A stretch of 64,000 nucleotides of DNA from Streptococcus peroris ATCC 700780 (GCF_000187585.1 NZ_GL732463.1:1302944-1366943), one strand, 5' to 3'; positions 42,835-54,033 are shown, numbered from the stretch's first letter. Notes: generated by a model from the letters alone, not told the origin. A program made the numbers and translations.

Positions 42835-43753
42835 AAAGTTTAGCCATTATCTGCGCCGCTTTGCCTATCGGGTGAAGATTTTGCGTGTTTTACAAAGTAT
42901 TTCCCGAGAAAAATACGATGAAAAGATTTCAGCTTCTCTGGTATATGGTTTTCTATCAGCAGTAGCCGTCAATTTCTTCTTTCAACCTGGACACGTTTAT
43001 TCGAGTGGAGCAACAGGTTTGGCCCAAATCATTTCTGCACTTAGTAATCACTGGTTTGGCTTTTATTTCCCGATTTCAGTAGCATTTTACGCCATCAATA
43101 TTCCGCTCATGATTCTGGCCTGGTACCAAATTGGGCATAAGTTTACGGTTTTTACCTTCATCACGGTATCTATGAGCTCGCTCTTTATCCAGTTTGTACC
43201 TGTGGTGGTCTTAACAGAGGACCCAATCATCAATGCCCTCTTTGGGGGTGTTGTTATGGGGCTGGGAATCGGCTTTGCGTTACGCCATAATATCTCCAGT
43301 GGAGGAACAGATATTGTCAGCCTTACCATTCGTAAGAAGACAGGCCGTAATGTCGGAAGTATCTCCTTCTTAGTGAATGGGACCATTATGCTGATTGCAG
43401 GCTTGACCTTTGGTTGGAAATATGCTCTCTATTCTATGATTACTATCTTTGTTTCAAGTCGTGTAACGGATGCAGTTTTCACCAAACAAAAGCGTATGCA
43501 GGCCATGATCGTTACTAGCAATCCAGATGCAGTGATTGAGAAAATCCATAACAAATTGCACCGTGGGGCAACGATGATCCATGATGCTGAAGGAACTTAT
43601 AACCATGAGCGTAAGGCAGTATTAATTACGGTTATCACTCGTGCAGAGTTCAATGATTTTAAACACATCATGAAGCAAGTTGATCCGACAGCCTTTGTTT
43701 CTGTGTCTGAAAATGTTCATATTTTAGGACGATTTGTCGAGGTTGAAAACTAA
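42812..43753 (+). CDS. YitT-family (DUF2179) membrane protein
   Basis: A 313-residue YitT-family protein with five to six transmembrane helices. [20 protein letters not shown] and [11 protein letters not shown] are conserved; a C-terminal cytoplasmic DUF2179 domain (about 225-310) includes [13 protein letters not shown]. The physiological role is unknown. It starts inside aspS (23-base overlap); an ATG at 42821 is an alternative. It is followed by a bidirectional terminator shared with malR. Confidence 0.88.
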   Translation: MKQMKLTKKFSHYLRRFAYRVKILRVLQSISREKYDEKISASLVYGFLSAVAVNFFFQPGHVYSSGATGLAQIISALSNHWFGFYFPISVAFYAINIPLMILAWYQIGHKFTVFTFITVSMSSLFIQFVPVVVLTEDPIINALFGGVVMGLGIGFALRHNISSGGTDIVSLTIRKKTGRNVGSISFLVNGTIMLIAGLTFGWKYALYSMITIFVSSRVTDAVFTKQKRMQAMIVTSNPDAVIEKIHNKLHRGATMIHDAEGTYNHERKAVLITVITRAEFNDFKHIMKQVDPTAFVSVSENVHILGRFVEVEN

Positions 43754-43777
43754 TCAGTCAAACAAAAAAGACTACAC

Positions 43778-43811
43778 AAAAAACCAACTCTAACTTTAGA
43801 GTTGGTTTTTC
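43778..43811. terminator. Bidirectional terminator between yitT and malR
   Basis: A perfect 15-bp stem (43778-43792 with 43797-43811, loop ACTT) is flanked by A and T runs. It ends directly at the malR stop codon. Confidence 0.93.
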
Positions 43812-44798
43812 TTATTTTTCAATGATTTCATGTGCAATCACTTGACGATAACAGATTTGACGATTTTCTTTAACATCATTGATGATTTGAAGAATGGTTT
43901 CCAATGAAGTTCGACCAAGAGCAAGACTATTAATATTGACATAGGCTGCTAAGTTTAATCTTGGATTGACCGAGTCAAAGCTGAGAACAGGAACATCGAG
44001 ATGGTGTTCATTGAGGTAGTTGCATACCCCTTCTGCTAAGAGGCTATCTGTTGTGATAACAGCATCGGTTTTTGGATCGTATTCAAAAAGTTGTTTGCTA
44101 AATTTATATCCCTTTTCTTCAAGAAATTCATCCGCAAAAAAAGTACGATGACTATCAAGAGATAGTTTGTGTTCTTGAAGGGCTTGTTCGTATCCAGTCA
44201 AACGGTCCTGGGTAACATAAAGTTTCTTTGTACCACCGATAAAGGCAATTCGGCTGCATCCCTTCTTAATGAAGTATTCGGTTGCATCAAAACCGGCTTG
44301 GATGTTATCGTTATCAACAAGCGGAATAAAAGGGGAAAGTGATTTTCCAAGGATGAGGAAAGGGAATTGTTCTTCGGCAACTAATTGCACCAAGGGATCA
44401 TTCTCTTGGGCATACAAGAAGATAAGTCCATCCACACGCTTTCCGTAGACCATTTGTGAAATGGCGTTTAAACGCTCTTTTTCGTCTTTTCCGGTTGCAA
44501 TCTGGATGGCATAGTGGTTTTCTGAAGCAACTTGTGCAATTCCTCTAAGGACAGAAGGAAAGAAAGGGTTTTGATAGAAAACGTCAGAGTCGTCTGGAAG
44601 AACCAAACCAATGACCTGCGTATAACTACTAACCAGGCTTCGGGCATTGAGGTTTGGATGATAATTGAGTTCTTTCATTGCCTTGCGAACTCGTTTTTTA
44701 GTTTCATCGCTAATGGTTGATTTGTTTTGAATAACACGGGTTACGGTTGAGGGTGAAACTCCTGCAGCCTTGGCCACGTCTTTAATCGTAACAGGCAT
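43812..44798 (-). CDS. malR: LacI-family maltose regulon repressor MalR
   Basis: A 328-residue LacI/GalR repressor. The N-terminal HTH is TIKDVAKAAGVSPSTVTRVI, followed by a periplasmic-binding-protein-like effector domain. In pneumococcus MalR represses malXCD and malQP and is released by maltose. Here it lies downstream of malA in the same direction, and four or five matching operators occur in the malX-malQ gap (49372-49706). GGAGAT precedes the ATG. Confidence 0.95.
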   Translation of the reverse strand: MPVTIKDVAKAAGVSPSTVTRVIQNKSTISDETKKRVRKAMKELNYHPNLNARSLVSSYTQVIGLVLPDDSDVFYQNPFFPSVLRGIAQVASENHYAIQIATGKDEKERLNAISQMVYGKRVDGLIFLYAQENDPLVQLVAEEQFPFLILGKSLSPFIPLVDNDNIQAGFDATEYFIKKGCSRIAFIGGTKKLYVTQDRLTGYEQALQEHKLSLDSHRTFFADEFLEEKGYKFSKQLFEYDPKTDAVITTDSLLAEGVCNYLNEHHLDVPVLSFDSVNPRLNLAAYVNINSLALGRTSLETILQIINDVKENRQICYRQVIAHEIIEK

Positions 44799-44807
44799 AA
44801 TAATCTC

Positions 44808-45608
44808 CTACTTATGGTAGTCTGGATCACGAAAATGCGTTTTGTAAAAGATGGTGACCAGATATAGAACAAATAAAATATTTTGAACAGTAATCAAAGT
44901 CGCCATATTTTGGCCCAAGAGACCGAGAATCATGGCAAGTAAAGTTGGTAATCCTAAACAGTTCAAAATGAAATGATAGCACTCTTTGTAGGTTTTAAAT
45001 GAAAAGAGACGTGATTTTTTCGTAAAGTAGAGCAAGAGGCTAGAACCTAGAGCGACAATGAAAAAATTAAGTCCGAAGAGGAAACTAGAACCTAGCACAA
45101 GAAAGAGGCTAATATAGACACGATTCTGTTGGTACCAGTCTTTAGAAATGGCTTGCGTTAAGCTTTCCTTGTTTTGGAAACTTTCAGTCGTGATCGCATG
45201 ATAGCGAATGCTGGTTAGTTCTTTTCCTTGCTTGCTGATGACGAGTTGCTCAGGTTCAAAATGAAGAAGTAATTCCTCAGGGAAACTTGAACTAGAAGCA
45301 TCTCCAATTTGAACAGTAGCTTGATGAGGAGTTGAACCCGTATAGCTTAGTTTACCATCTACAATCTGAGCATTCTTAGCTAGATCCTGAACGACTTCGT
45401 CCGTCAATGGAGCATAGACATCATCGATGAACGTCTCTAAAGGATAGGTTTCCTGAGAACTGTTCTGGATAGCAATAGGCACCATGGATAAGCTAATCAA
45501 GAAAATACTGGTAAAAATCAGTTGAAACCAGTTTAGACCAAAACGTTGAGAGAGGGGCTTACGAAATCCCCAAATACTATTAAAATAAGAAAATGGATAT
45601 GGTAACAT
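44808..45608 (-). CDS. malA: MalA, DUF1189-family membrane protein
   Basis: A 266-residue protein with one N-terminal and about three C-terminal transmembrane helices and an extracytoplasmic domain between (about 55-165), assigned to DUF1189. The gene between malD and malR is called malA in pneumococcus; its role in maltodextrin use is not established. It is separated from malD by a terminator-like hairpin, has its own promoter (45643-45671), and precedes malR by nine bases. Confidence 0.8.
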   Translation of the reverse strand: MLPYPFSYFNSIWGFRKPLSQRFGLNWFQLIFTSIFLISLSMVPIAIQNSSQETYPLETFIDDVYAPLTDEVVQDLAKNAQIVDGKLSYTGSTPHQATVQIGDASSSSFPEELLLHFEPEQLVISKQGKELTSIRYHAITTESFQNKESLTQAISKDWYQQNRVYISLFLVLGSSFLFGLNFFIVALGSSLLLYFTKKSRLFSFKTYKECYHFILNCLGLPTLLAMILGLLGQNMATLITVQNILFVLYLVTIFYKTHFRDPDYHK

Positions 45609-45642
45609 AAATCTCTTTCTATAGGCATTTTTCTATACGAGT

Positions 45643-45671
45643 ATTATATAGAGAAATGTTTTTTATTTCAA
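45643..45671 (-). promoter_or_regulatory. malA-malR promoter
   Basis: On the minus strand TTGAAA (45671-45666), a 17-base spacer and TATAAT (45648-45643) form a good promoter. No MalR operator overlaps it, so malA-malR appears to be expressed independently of maltose. Confidence 0.75.
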
Positions 45672-45792
45672 GCGGGGATAGTAGAATCCTTGGTAAAGGT
45701 GAATGGTTGTTATGATTCGTCCACTAACTAACAAGGTAATCTCAGCAAGCTCTTGTTTCTCACCAGACAATCGATGTACAAGTTCAAAAATG

Positions 45793-45831
45793 AAAAAGGG
45801 TGGCGGGGGTATATTACCCCTTGTCGCCACC
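45793..45831 (-). terminator. Terminator overlapping the end of malD
   Basis: On the minus strand GGTGGCG (45831-45825) pairs with CGCCACC (45805-45799), and the inner GGGGTA/TACCCC extends the stem. CTTTTTC follows. The 5' arm encodes the last malD residues and the malD stop codon lies in the loop region. It should end or attenuate the malXCD transcript before malA. Confidence 0.85.
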
Positions 45832-46656
45832 GCTTGTAAGTCCTGAAACGAAGTTCTTTTGCAAGAAGAAGAAAAGTGTACAGATTGGAAGAGCGATGAG
45901 GATAGCACCTGCTGAGAAGTAGGCGATCTTCATGTTCTTCACATTGCTAACGAAGGTCTGGAGACCAACGGCAACTGTAAAGTATTCTTTCTCACGAAGC
46001 AAGAAACTAGAGAGGATATAGTCTCCGAAAGGTCCCATGAAGGCCCAGAGTGCTTGTACAGCAACCATTGGGCGAACCAGTGGAAGAACAATTTGCCAGA
46101 AGCGGCGGAAGTGTCCTGCACCGTCTAGTTTTGCAGATTCGTCTAGAGACATTGGCACTGTATCGAAGTAGCCTTTCATGAGCCAAGCATTCATTGGGAT
46201 ACCTCCACCAACGTAGAGGAAGATGAGGAACCAGCTGTGGTTAAGGGCGTTCAACATAAGTGCCATAACGAAGAAGGCAGTCAAAGCGGCCATTGTTGGC
46301 ACCATTTGGATAATCAAGAAGAAGACCAAACTTTGTTTACGAGCCAAGAAGTTGTAACGGCTATAAGCATAACCAGCAAGTACGATAATACTTGTTTGCA
46401 CAACCATGGTAATCAAGGCGATAATCAAAGTATTGAGGTACCAAGTACCGTATAAGGTTTCAGTGAAGAGTCCTTTAAAGTTATCAAAATTAAAATCGAT
46501 GTTGCTGTCTAGTTTAAAGGCTGCCACGTTACCTGCCTTGAAGGCTGACATGATAGTAATCAACAGTGGATAGATAATCACGATTGAAAGGCCAATCAAG
46601 TAAAGGTAAGTAAGGGTTTGAGTCAGTCTACGTTTGAGTTTAATTGAGTTATTCAT
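45814..46656 (-). CDS. malD: Maltodextrin ABC transporter permease MalD
   Basis: A 280-residue MalG-type permease with six transmembrane helices. The EAA loop appears as [18 protein letters not shown]. The start at 46656 has GGAGGACGTC from the end of malC; an upstream in-frame ATG would overlap malC. It pairs with MalC and MalX; the ATPase (MsmK-type) is not here, as usual for streptococci that share one ATPase among sugar importers. Confidence 0.94.
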   Translation of the reverse strand: MNNSIKLKRRLTQTLTYLYLIGLSIVIIYPLLITIMSAFKAGNVAAFKLDSNIDFNFDNFKGLFTETLYGTWYLNTLIIALITMVVQTSIIVLAGYAYSRYNFLARKQSLVFFLIIQMVPTMAALTAFFVMALMLNALNHSWFLIFLYVGGGIPMNAWLMKGYFDTVPMSLDESAKLDGAGHFRRFWQIVLPLVRPMVAVQALWAFMGPFGDYILSSFLLREKEYFTVAVGLQTFVSNVKNMKIAYFSAGAILIALPICTLFFFLQKNFVSGLTSGGDKG

Positions 46657-46657
46657 C

Positions 46658-47950
46658 TTAGACGTCCTCCATATCAAATGCGTGTAGTTTCTTGAATGCG
46701 ATCATAGAGATTGAGATGACAATGATAGAAATAATCAAGGTAACAGCTGCCGCCATAGAGTATTGAGGAGATGTACCTGTTGTCAAGCGGTAGATCCATG
46801 AGATCAAGATATCAGTTGAACCAGCTCCCCCTCCGACAGTACCAGGTCCTCCACCATTGAAGAGGTACATGATAGAGAAGTTGTTAAAGTTGAAGGTGTA
46901 TTGGCTAATCAAAGTAGGTGCTGCAACAGCCAAGATCATTGGGAAAGTGATGTTGCGGAATTTTTGCCAAGCATTGGCACCGTCAATATAAGCTGCTTCG
47001 TAAAGGTCGTTAGGAATAGATTGCAAGATACCCAAAGTCAAAACGTAGATATATGGGAATCCAAGCCAGCCTTGCATCATAATCAAGGCAACCTTAGTCC
47101 AAGTTGGGTCTGTTTTCCAAGGAATAAGCGCCCCATCAAGGAAAGGAAGAACCTTAGCAAAGAGAGGGATAACTTGGGTATTGATTGCTCCAACACTATC
47201 GTTAAACATGTTTGAGAATGTCAAGATAGTGATGAAGGCTGGGACAGCCCAAGGAAGAAGGAAAATAACACCAAAGATACGTTTACCCTTGATAAATGGT
47301 TGGTTAGCAATGATAGCTGTGAAGATACCAATCACGATCTGTAAAGTTGAGGCAGATAAAGCCCAAATGATAGTCCAAGAAAGAACAGAACCAAAGGCAG
47401 AACGGAAGGTGCTCAAGCTCCAAATGTTTGTAAAGTTGGTCAAACCAACCCAGTCTAATAATTTGTTTGGTGGCAAGTGTTGGAAGTCATAGTTTGTGAA
47501 GGCAATCATCAAGGTTACGACAACGGGGAAGATGATTGCAAAGGTCATGGCAATATAAGACGGAATAATCAAGAGATAAGGGAAGCCATTTTCATAGATT
47601 CCTTTGATCATATCTTTTAGCGTAAGTGGTACTGGAATTCCATTGTTAATACGTTTTGCGATAGTATGTGCATCTTTAATATTTGAGAAATAAAAGAGTA
47701 CATAAACGACTACAAAGATTAAATGGAAGGCACCACGAATCAGCATGAAGAGGGAATTATCACGACCTGGCTTGTCACCAAGAGTAATGAGGTTGCTCAA
47801 TTCAGGGGCTGCAAGTGCTAGGAAATAAAGGACAAATACGATGGTTACACCAAGGAAGATAAAACCTTTTGCCTTTTGTTTGTTGTAAATCTGTCCTAAC
47901 CCAGGAATGAGAGACAGCAGTGCTGCTTTACTAGGTTGTTGCTTTTCCAT
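46658..47950 (-). CDS. malC: Maltodextrin ABC transporter permease MalC
   Basis: A 430-residue MalF-type permease. The N-terminal part contains two or three extra helices and a loop, and the C-terminal half has the six-helix permease core with the EAA loop [17 protein letters not shown]. The start at 47950 follows AAAGGAG. It lies one base before malD and about 110 bases after malX, with a hairpin between. Confidence 0.94.
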   Translation of the reverse strand: MEKQQPSKAALLSLIPGLGQIYNKQKAKGFIFLGVTIVFVLYFLALAAPELSNLITLGDKPGRDNSLFMLIRGAFHLIFVVVYVLFYFSNIKDAHTIAKRINNGIPVPLTLKDMIKGIYENGFPYLLIIPSYIAMTFAIIFPVVVTLMIAFTNYDFQHLPPNKLLDWVGLTNFTNIWSLSTFRSAFGSVLSWTIIWALSASTLQIVIGIFTAIIANQPFIKGKRIFGVIFLLPWAVPAFITILTFSNMFNDSVGAINTQVIPLFAKVLPFLDGALIPWKTDPTWTKVALIMMQGWLGFPYIYVLTLGILQSIPNDLYEAAYIDGANAWQKFRNITFPMILAVAAPTLISQYTFNFNNFSIMYLFNGGGPGTVGGGAGSTDILISWIYRLTTGTSPQYSMAAAVTLIISIIVISISMIAFKKLHAFDMEDV

Positions 47951-48016
47951 AATAACTCCTTTCATAGGATACTGGTTTCTAATTAAAACCTAAACTATAT
48001 ATGTTTTCTGTTGATA

Positions 48017-48049
48017 AATTCAAAGGGGGATTTGAATTCCACCCCCCTT
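48017..48049 (-). terminator. Intercistronic hairpin between malX and malC
   Basis: AATTCAAA (48017-48024) and TTTGAATT (48031-48038) form a perfect stem, while AAGGGGG (48023-48029) can alternatively pair with CCCCCTT (about 48043-48049). Only a weak T-run follows on the minus strand. It probably attenuates, or protects the malX mRNA from 3' decay, giving more binding protein than permease. Confidence 0.6.
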
Positions 48050-48060
48050 GAACAAATTTT

Positions 48061-49332
48061 TTATTCACCAAATTTTTGTTTGATTGTTTCTTTGATCAAT
48101 GTTACAGCATCGTTTGCAGCTGTCTTAGCATCTTTCTTACCACTTACAGCTTCAAATAGCATTGTTTTAGCTGGGTCCCAAACAGCTGACATTTGAGGGA
48201 TGTTTGGCATTGGTTGAGCATTTTGGAACTGTTTGATAACAGCTGTTGTCAACTCATCGTTTTTACCTTCAGCATATGAACGAGCCTCAGTGTTAGCTGG
48301 GATTTCGTTAGTTTTATCGTAGAAGGCTTTTTGTTCTTCAGTTGAAACAAGGAAGTCTACAAATTTTTGAGCAGCTTCAAGGTTCTTAGTACTTGATGGG
48401 ATGATCCAAGCTTTACCACCACCGAATGTTTCATAGTTTTTACCGTTTGGAAGAGTTGGGATAGTCGCAACACTGTAGTTTACTTTAGCATCTTTGAAGG
48501 CCTGAGCTTTCCAAGGACCATCAATGATAGCAGCTGTTTTACCTTCTTGGAATTGAGTTTGGATTAGGTTTGGAGCTCCTTCTGTATCTTGCATACCTTT
48601 AGGCCATTTTTCGTACCAAGTTTTAGCGTAGTTGATAGCAGTGATAGCTCCTTCGTTTGCAAGTCCGATATCTTTAGAATCTTTACCGTTTTGGCCGAAT
48701 ACGTAACCGCCGTTACCAGCAAGAAGTCCGTATGCATAGTAGAAGTTTGTCCAGTCAGCAAGGAAGGCAGTTGTTTTACCATCTTCACCAGCGAAGGCAT
48801 ATTTGCTATCTTTAGCAAGTTCTTCTAATTCAGCAAAAGTTTTTGGAGCTTCTTTAATCAAGTCTTTATTATAGTACAAAACAAGTGATTCGATAACAGC
48901 AGGAGCACCGTAAACTTTACCGTCAGCAGCTGTTACAAGAGATTTAGTTTTATCATCTGTTTTAGCACCGTCGCTCAATTTCACTTCTGAAAGTTGTCCG
49001 TCTTTACCAAGGCTACCTACTCGGTCGTATGGTGCCATCATAACGTCAGCAGCTTTACCAGATTGGTTATCTAGAGAAAGGTTATCGAGACCACCCATTT
49101 GGTCTCCTGTTTTGATAGTAACTTTTACTCCAGCTTCTTTTTCGTAAGCTTGTGCAGCTGATTCAGCAAATGCTTTATATTGGTCTTCAACGTATAAAGT
49201 AAGTTCTTTACCTTCAGATGAACCAGAATCAGCTGCTTTATCAGCAGTTTTGCTTCCGCAAGCTACCAAAAGCAAGCTAGCAAGAGTAGCAGTACCAAGT
49301 ACAGCTGCGCTCTTCATGAATTTAGTTGACAT
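48061..49332 (-). CDS. malX: Maltodextrin-binding lipoprotein MalX
   Basis: A 423-residue extracellular solute-binding protein family 1 lipoprotein. The signal peptide ends in the lipobox LLLVAC-G. GKTAAIIDGPWKAQAF and GGGKAWIIPSSTKN are typical of maltose/maltodextrin binders. It feeds MalCD. AGGAGGAAT precedes the start. The promoter carries two MalR-type operators. Confidence 0.95.
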   Translation of the reverse strand: MSTKFMKSAAVLGTATLASLLLVACGSKTADKAADSGSSEGKELTLYVEDQYKAFAESAAQAYEKEAGVKVTIKTGDQMGGLDNLSLDNQSGKAADVMMAPYDRVGSLGKDGQLSEVKLSDGAKTDDKTKSLVTAADGKVYGAPAVIESLVLYYNKDLIKEAPKTFAELEELAKDSKYAFAGEDGKTTAFLADWTNFYYAYGLLAGNGGYVFGQNGKDSKDIGLANEGAITAINYAKTWYEKWPKGMQDTEGAPNLIQTQFQEGKTAAIIDGPWKAQAFKDAKVNYSVATIPTLPNGKNYETFGGGKAWIIPSSTKNLEAAQKFVDFLVSTEEQKAFYDKTNEIPANTEARSYAEGKNDELTTAVIKQFQNAQPMPNIPQMSAVWDPAKTMLFEAVSGKKDAKTAANDAVTLIKETIKQKFGE

Positions 49333-49371
49333 AGTGTATTCCTCCTAAAGAATAACAAATTTTATAGTCTA

Positions 49372-49432
49372 GGGAACGCAAACGTTTTCCCTTATGACCC
49401 TAGTATAGCACAAACAGAAAACGGTTGCAAGC
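49372..49432 (-). promoter_or_regulatory. malX promoter with two MalR operators
   Basis: On the minus strand TTGCAA (49430-49425), a 17-base spacer and an extended -10 TGCTATACT (box 49407-49402) form the promoter. One operator half-match, AAACGGTTGCAAGC (49418-49432), overlaps the -35. The palindromic GGGAACGCAAACGTTTTCCC (49372-49391) covers the start of the transcript. Both contain the CGCAAACGTT-like core of LacI-family sites. Confidence 0.85.
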
Positions 49433-49647
49433 ATTTTTTGAAAAAATTTTAAAATGCTGAATATCAGAAAAAACAGAAAACTATCAATAATTATAGGTAT
49501 AAAAGGTAAATAATTAAGAAGAAATTGTTTGGAAGATAAGTAAGTGGAAACGCTTGCGTGCTTCTTTAAAAAAGTGTATGAAAGTAAGAGAAGTGAATAT
49601 AGTAAATTTTATTTGTGATTCTACAAATAAATCAAAAAAGTTTTTTA

Positions 49648-49706
49648 AAAACGCTTGCATTTCTTTTGGAAATGGGTTATACTTTAGATAGCGCAAACGT
49701 TTGCGC
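49648..49706 (+). promoter_or_regulatory. malQ-malP promoter with two MalR operators
   Basis: TTGCAT (49655-49660), a 17-base spacer and TATACT (49678-49683) form the promoter. AAAACGCTTGCAT covers the -35. The perfect 16-base palindrome GCGCAAACGTTTGCGC (49691-49706) lies at the expected transcription start. The layout mirrors the malX promoter. Confidence 0.88.
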
Positions 49707-49753
49707 AATAAAACAATGAAGTAATTAAAAATATAAACACTTGAGGTGCTAAT

Positions 49754-51271
49754 ATGAAAAAACGTCAAAGCGGTGTGTTGATGCACATCTCATCACTTCC
49801 AGGAGCATACGGAATCGGATCATTTGGTCAAAGCGCCTATGATTTCGTTGACTTCTTGGTTCGTACCAAACAGCGTTACTGGCAAATTCTTCCTTTAGGG
49901 ACAACTAGCTACGGAGACTCTCCTTACCAATCATTCTCAGCCTTTGCTGGAAACACTCATTTTATCGATCTTGATATTTTGGTAGAGCAAGGCTTGTTGG
50001 AAGCGACTGATCTTGAAGGTGTTGACTTTGGTAGCAATCCAGAGGAAGTCGACTATGCCAAAATCTACTATGCACGTCGTCCTCTTCTAGAGAAAGCCGT
50101 CAAACGTTTCCTTGAAGTCGGAGATGTCAAAGATTTCGAAAAATTTGCTCAAGAAAATCAATCATGGCTTGAACTATTTGCAGAGTACATGGCTATCAAG
50201 GAGCATTTTGATAATCTTGCTTGGACAGAATGGCCAGATGCAGATGCTCGTGCTCGTAAAGCTTCAACTCTTGAAAGCTACCGTGAGAAATTAGCTGACA
50301 AGCTTGTTTACCACCGCGTAACCCAATACCTTTTCTTCCAACAATGGTTGAAATTGAAAGCATACGCTAACGAAAGTCACATCGAGATTGTCGGTGATAT
50401 GCCAATCTATGTAGCGGAAGATTCAAGCGACATGTGGGCAAATCCACACCTCTTTAAAACAGATGAAAATGGGAAAGCAACTTGCATCGCAGGTTGCCCA
50501 CCAGATGAATTCTCTGCTACTGGTCAGCTCTGGGGTAACCCAATCTATGACTGGGAAGCTATGGACAAAGATGGCTACAAATGGTGGATTGAACGCTTGC
50601 GTGAAAGCTTCAAAATCTACGATATCGTTCGTATCGACCACTTCCGTGGATTTGAGTCTTACTGGGAAATTCCTGCTGGTTCTGAAACAGCAGCACCTGG
50701 TAAATGGGTGAAAGGTCCTGACTACAAACTCTTTGCAGCGGTTAAAGAGGAACTTGGTGACTTGAACATCATCGCAGAGGACCTTGGATTCATGACTGAC
50801 GAAGTTATTGAACTACGTGAACGCACTGGCTTCCCAGGAATGAAAGTCCTTCAATTTGCCTTCAACCCAGAGCACGAAAGTATCGACAGCCCACACTTGG
50901 CACCAGCCAACTCAGTTATGTACACAGGAACACACGATAACAACACTGTTCTTGGTTGGTATCGTAATGAAATCGACGATCCAACTCGTGAGTACATGGC
51001 ACGTTATACAAATCGCAAGGAATATGAAACAGTAGTACATGCTATGCTTCGTACAGCCTTCTCATCAGTAAGCTTTATGACTATCGCTACTATGCAAGAT
51101 TTGCTAGAGTTGGATGGTTCAGCTCGTATGAACTTCCCATCTACTCTTGGTGGAAACTGGTCATGGCGTATGACAGAGGATCAATTGACTCCTGCTGTTG
51201 AAGAAACTTTGCTTGACTTGACTACAATTTATCGCCGAATCAATGAAAATTTGGTAGAATTAAAGAAATAA
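49754..51271 (+). CDS. malQ: 4-alpha-glucanotransferase MalQ
   Basis: A 505-residue GH77 amylomaltase that rearranges maltodextrins, freeing glucose and lengthening chains for the phosphorylase. The N-terminal [17 protein letters not shown], the active-site regions [13 protein letters not shown] (nucleophile Asp) and IIAEDLG (acid/base Glu), and [13 protein letters not shown] are all present. GAGGTG precedes the ATG. It lies 23 bases before malP (called malM in some pneumococcal work). Confidence 0.96.
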   Translation: MKKRQSGVLMHISSLPGAYGIGSFGQSAYDFVDFLVRTKQRYWQILPLGTTSYGDSPYQSFSAFAGNTHFIDLDILVEQGLLEATDLEGVDFGSNPEEVDYAKIYYARRPLLEKAVKRFLEVGDVKDFEKFAQENQSWLELFAEYMAIKEHFDNLAWTEWPDADARARKASTLESYREKLADKLVYHRVTQYLFFQQWLKLKAYANESHIEIVGDMPIYVAEDSSDMWANPHLFKTDENGKATCIAGCPPDEFSATGQLWGNPIYDWEAMDKDGYKWWIERLRESFKIYDIVRIDHFRGFESYWEIPAGSETAAPGKWVKGPDYKLFAAVKEELGDLNIIAEDLGFMTDEVIELRERTGFPGMKVLQFAFNPEHESIDSPHLAPANSVMYTGTHDNNTVLGWYRNEIDDPTREYMARYTNRKEYETVVHAMLRTAFSSVSFMTIATMQDLLELDGSARMNFPSTLGGNWSWRMTEDQLTPAVEETLLDLTTIYRRINENLVELKK

Positions 51272-51294
51272 GACATTATCAGGAGACACAAAAA

Positions 51295-53553
51295 ATGTTA
51301 CCATTAAAAGAATTTGTACAAAATCGTTACAATAAATCTATCGCAGAATGTAGCAACGAAGAGCTTTACCTTGCTCTTCTTAACTACAGCAAACTTGCTA
51401 GCAGCCAAAAACCAGTTAACACTGGTAAGAAAAAAGTTTACTACATCTCAGCTGAGTTCTTGATTGGTAAACTCTTGTCAAACAACTTGATTAACCTTGG
51501 TCTTTATGACGAAGTTAAGAAAGAACTTGCTGATGCAGGTAAAGAGTTGATCGAAGTCGAAGAAGTAGAATTGGAACCATCACTTGGTAATGGTGGTTTG
51601 GGACGTTTGGCAGCCTGCTTTATCGACTCAATCGCTACACTTGGTTTGAATGGTGACGGTGTTGGTTTGAACTACCACTTCGGTCTTTTCCAACAAGTTC
51701 TTAAAAACAACCAACAAGAAACTATTCCTAACGCTTGGTTGACTGACCAAAACTGGTTGGTTCGTTCAAGCCGTAGCTACCAAGTACCATTTGCACACTT
51801 TACATTGACATCTACTCTTTACGATATCGATGTACCTGGATACAAAACAGCTACTAAAAACCGTTTGCGTTTGTTTGACTTGGATTCAGTTGATTCTTCA
51901 ATCATCAAAGATGGTATCAACTTTGACAAGACAGACATCGCTCGCAACTTGACTCTTTTCCTTTACCCAGACGATAGCGACAAACAAGGTGAATTGCTCC
52001 GTATCTTCCAACAATACTTCATGGTTTCAAACGGTGCGCAATTGATCATCGATGAAGCAATCGAAAAAGGAAGCAACTTGCATGACCTTGCTGACTACGC
52101 AGTTGTACAAATCAACGATACTCACCCATCAATGGTGATTCCTGAGTTGATCCGTCTTTTGACTGAACGTGGTATCGAACTTGATGAAGCAATTTCTATC
52201 GTTCGTAGCATGACTGCTTACACAAACCACACAATCCTTGCTGAAGCCCTTGAAAAATGGCCTCTTGAATTCTTGGAAGAAGTGGTTCCTCACTTGGTAC
52301 CAATCATCAAAGAATTGGACCGTCGTGTTCGTGCTGAATACAAAGATCCAGCTGTTCAAATCATTGATGAAAACGATCGTGTACACATGGCCCACATGGA
52401 TATCCACTATGGATACAGCGTAAACGGGGTTGCCGCTCTTCACACTGAAATCTTGAAGAACTCTGAGTTGAAAGCATTCTACGATCTTTACCCAGAAAAA
52501 TTCAACAACAAAACAAACGGTATTACTTTCCGTCGTTGGCTCATGCATGCTAACCCAAGCTTGTCTCACTACTTGGATGAGATTCTTGGACGCGAATGGC
52601 ACCATGAAGCTTCTAAATTGGAAGACCTTCTTTCATACGAAGACAAGGCTGCTGTCAAAGAAAAATTGGAAAGCATCAAAGCTCACAACAAACGTAAATT
52701 GGCTCGTCACTTGAAAGAACACCAAGGTGTGGAAATCAATACTAACTCAATCTTTGATATCCAAATCAAACGTCTTCACGAGTACAAACGTCAACAAATG
52801 AACGCTTTGTATGTGATTCACAAATACTTGGACATCAAGGCTGGTAATATCCCTGCTCGTCCAATCACAGTATTCTTTGGTGGTAAAGCAGCTCCTGCCT
52901 ACACAATCGCTCAAGACATCATCCACTTGATCCTTTGCTTGTCAGAAGTGATTGCTAACGACCCAGCAGTAGCTCCACACTTGCAAGTCGTAATGGTTGA
53001 AAACTACAACGTTACTGCAGCAAGCTTCTTGATTCCAGCATGTGACATCTCAGAACAAATCTCACTTGCTTCTAAAGAAGCTTCAGGTACTGGTAACATG
53101 AAATTCATGTTGAACGGAGCTTTGACTCTTGGTACTATGGACGGGGCTAACGTGGAAATCGCTGAGTTGGTTGGAGACGAAAACATCTACATCTTTGGTG
53201 AAGATTCAGAAACTGTTATCGACCTTTACGCAAAATCAGCTTACAAATCAAGCGAATTCTACGCTCGTAAAGCGATCAAACCATTGGTTGACTTTATCGT
53301 GAGCGACGCTGTTCTCGCAGTTGGTAAGAAAGAACGCTTGGAACGTCTTTACAATGAATTGATTAACAAAGACTGGTTCATGACTCTTCTTGACTTGGAA
53401 GACTACATCAAAGTGAAAGAGCAAATGCTTGCTGATTACGAAAACCGTGATGCATGGTTGGATAAAGTGATTGTCAACATTGCTAAAGCAGGATTCTTCT
53501 CATCTGACCGTACAATCGCTCAGTACAACGAAGATATCTGGCACTTGAACTAA
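51295..53553 (+). CDS. malP: Maltodextrin/glycogen phosphorylase MalP
   Basis: A 752-residue GT35 alpha-glucan phosphorylase releasing glucose-1-phosphate from maltodextrins. [20 protein letters not shown] is the N-terminal family motif; the pyridoxal-phosphate lysine is in [14 protein letters not shown] near the C-terminus. It lacks the long regulatory N-terminus of animal enzymes. It shares the MalR-controlled malQ promoter and ends at a strong terminator. Confidence 0.96.
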   Translation: MLPLKEFVQNRYNKSIAECSNEELYLALLNYSKLASSQKPVNTGKKKVYYISAEFLIGKLLSNNLINLGLYDEVKKELADAGKELIEVEEVELEPSLGNGGLGRLAACFIDSIATLGLNGDGVGLNYHFGLFQQVLKNNQQETIPNAWLTDQNWLVRSSRSYQVPFAHFTLTSTLYDIDVPGYKTATKNRLRLFDLDSVDSSIIKDGINFDKTDIARNLTLFLYPDDSDKQGELLRIFQQYFMVSNGAQLIIDEAIEKGSNLHDLADYAVVQINDTHPSMVIPELIRLLTERGIELDEAISIVRSMTAYTNHTILAEALEKWPLEFLEEVVPHLVPIIKELDRRVRAEYKDPAVQIIDENDRVHMAHMDIHYGYSVNGVAALHTEILKNSELKAFYDLYPEKFNNKTNGITFRRWLMHANPSLSHYLDEILGREWHHEASKLEDLLSYEDKAAVKEKLESIKAHNKRKLARHLKEHQGVEINTNSIFDIQIKRLHEYKRQQMNALYVIHKYLDIKAGNIPARPITVFFGGKAAPAYTIAQDIIHLILCLSEVIANDPAVAPHLQVVMVENYNVTAASFLIPACDISEQISLASKEASGTGNMKFMLNGALTLGTMDGANVEIAELVGDENIYIFGEDSETVIDLYAKSAYKSSEFYARKAIKPLVDFIVSDAVLAVGKKERLERLYNELINKDWFMTLLDLEDYIKVKEQMLADYENRDAWLDKVIVNIAKAGFFSSDRTIAQYNEDIWHLN

Positions 53554-53581
53554 GCTATAAAATTATACTAATACATTTTGT

Positions 53582-53617
53582 AAAAAAGCGAGTTTCAATT
53601 GAAATTCGCTTTTTTTA
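53582..53617 (+). terminator. malQP terminator
   Basis: AAAAAAGCGA-g-TTTC (53582 onwards) pairs with GAAA-t-TCGCTTTTTT around AATT, and a T-run follows to 53617. Confidence 0.9.
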
Positions 53618-53767
53618 AGTGTTGTGGATTTGAGGTTGACTGGTCTCAAAAGAAAAAATGACTTGTCAATAATTTCTAGCCTTAACAACAGGCTTAGAGG
53701 ACATTTAACAATGCAGGATTTACCACCTTGAAGCCTCAGATTTTTCTTAGTTGTTACCTCAAATTTC
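53618..53767. other. Intergenic stretch with no recognised feature
   Basis: About 150 bases between the malP terminator and the next promoter. No coding frame, repeat or RNA structure was recognised. Confidence 0.4.
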
Positions 53768-53796
53768 TTGTATTCGTTTACAAATAGTATTATAAT
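53768..53796 (+). promoter_or_regulatory. Promoter of the small membrane protein gene
   Basis: TTGTAT (53768-53773), a 17-base spacer and TATAAT (53791-53796) lie 30 bases before the start codon. Confidence 0.75.
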
Positions 53797-53826
53797 AGTA
53801 TTGTAGTAAAGAAAGAGGGTGTTCTT

Positions 53827-54033
53827 ATGTGGAAAAAATATTTTTCAAAATATAAATGGACTGATTTATTTTGGATTCTATTTGTTATTTTAACATGCCT
53901 CTTGGCGGGTAATAGTAATCTTTACCCCCTTACCCATCAAGAAATCTCTTATCATGGGTGCTTATCGGGAATTACACTTGCCTTATTTCACTTGCTATTT
54001 ATTGATAAGTTTTTTATTTCGAATCGAAAATAA
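53827..54033 (+). CDS. Small membrane protein, unknown
   Basis: A 68-residue protein with two hydrophobic helices (about 13-30 and 45-62) and a basic N-terminus (MWKKYFSKYKW). It has a good promoter and a GAGGGTG ribosome site, and stands alone between malP and a convergent methyltransferase gene. No family is recognised. Confidence 0.7.
   Translation: MWKKYFSKYKWTDLFWILFVILTCLLAGNSNLYPLTHQEISYHGCLSGITLALFHLLFIDKFFISNRK

Larger units (their letters stand above)
49333..49753. other. Divergent malX-malQ control region
   Basis: This 421-base gap holds two divergent promoters, each with one operator at the -35 and one near the transcription start, plus a further AAACGCTTGCGTGC element at 49548-49561. 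That extra site also resembles a catabolite-response element. The rest is AT-rich with no gene. Confidence 0.8.
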
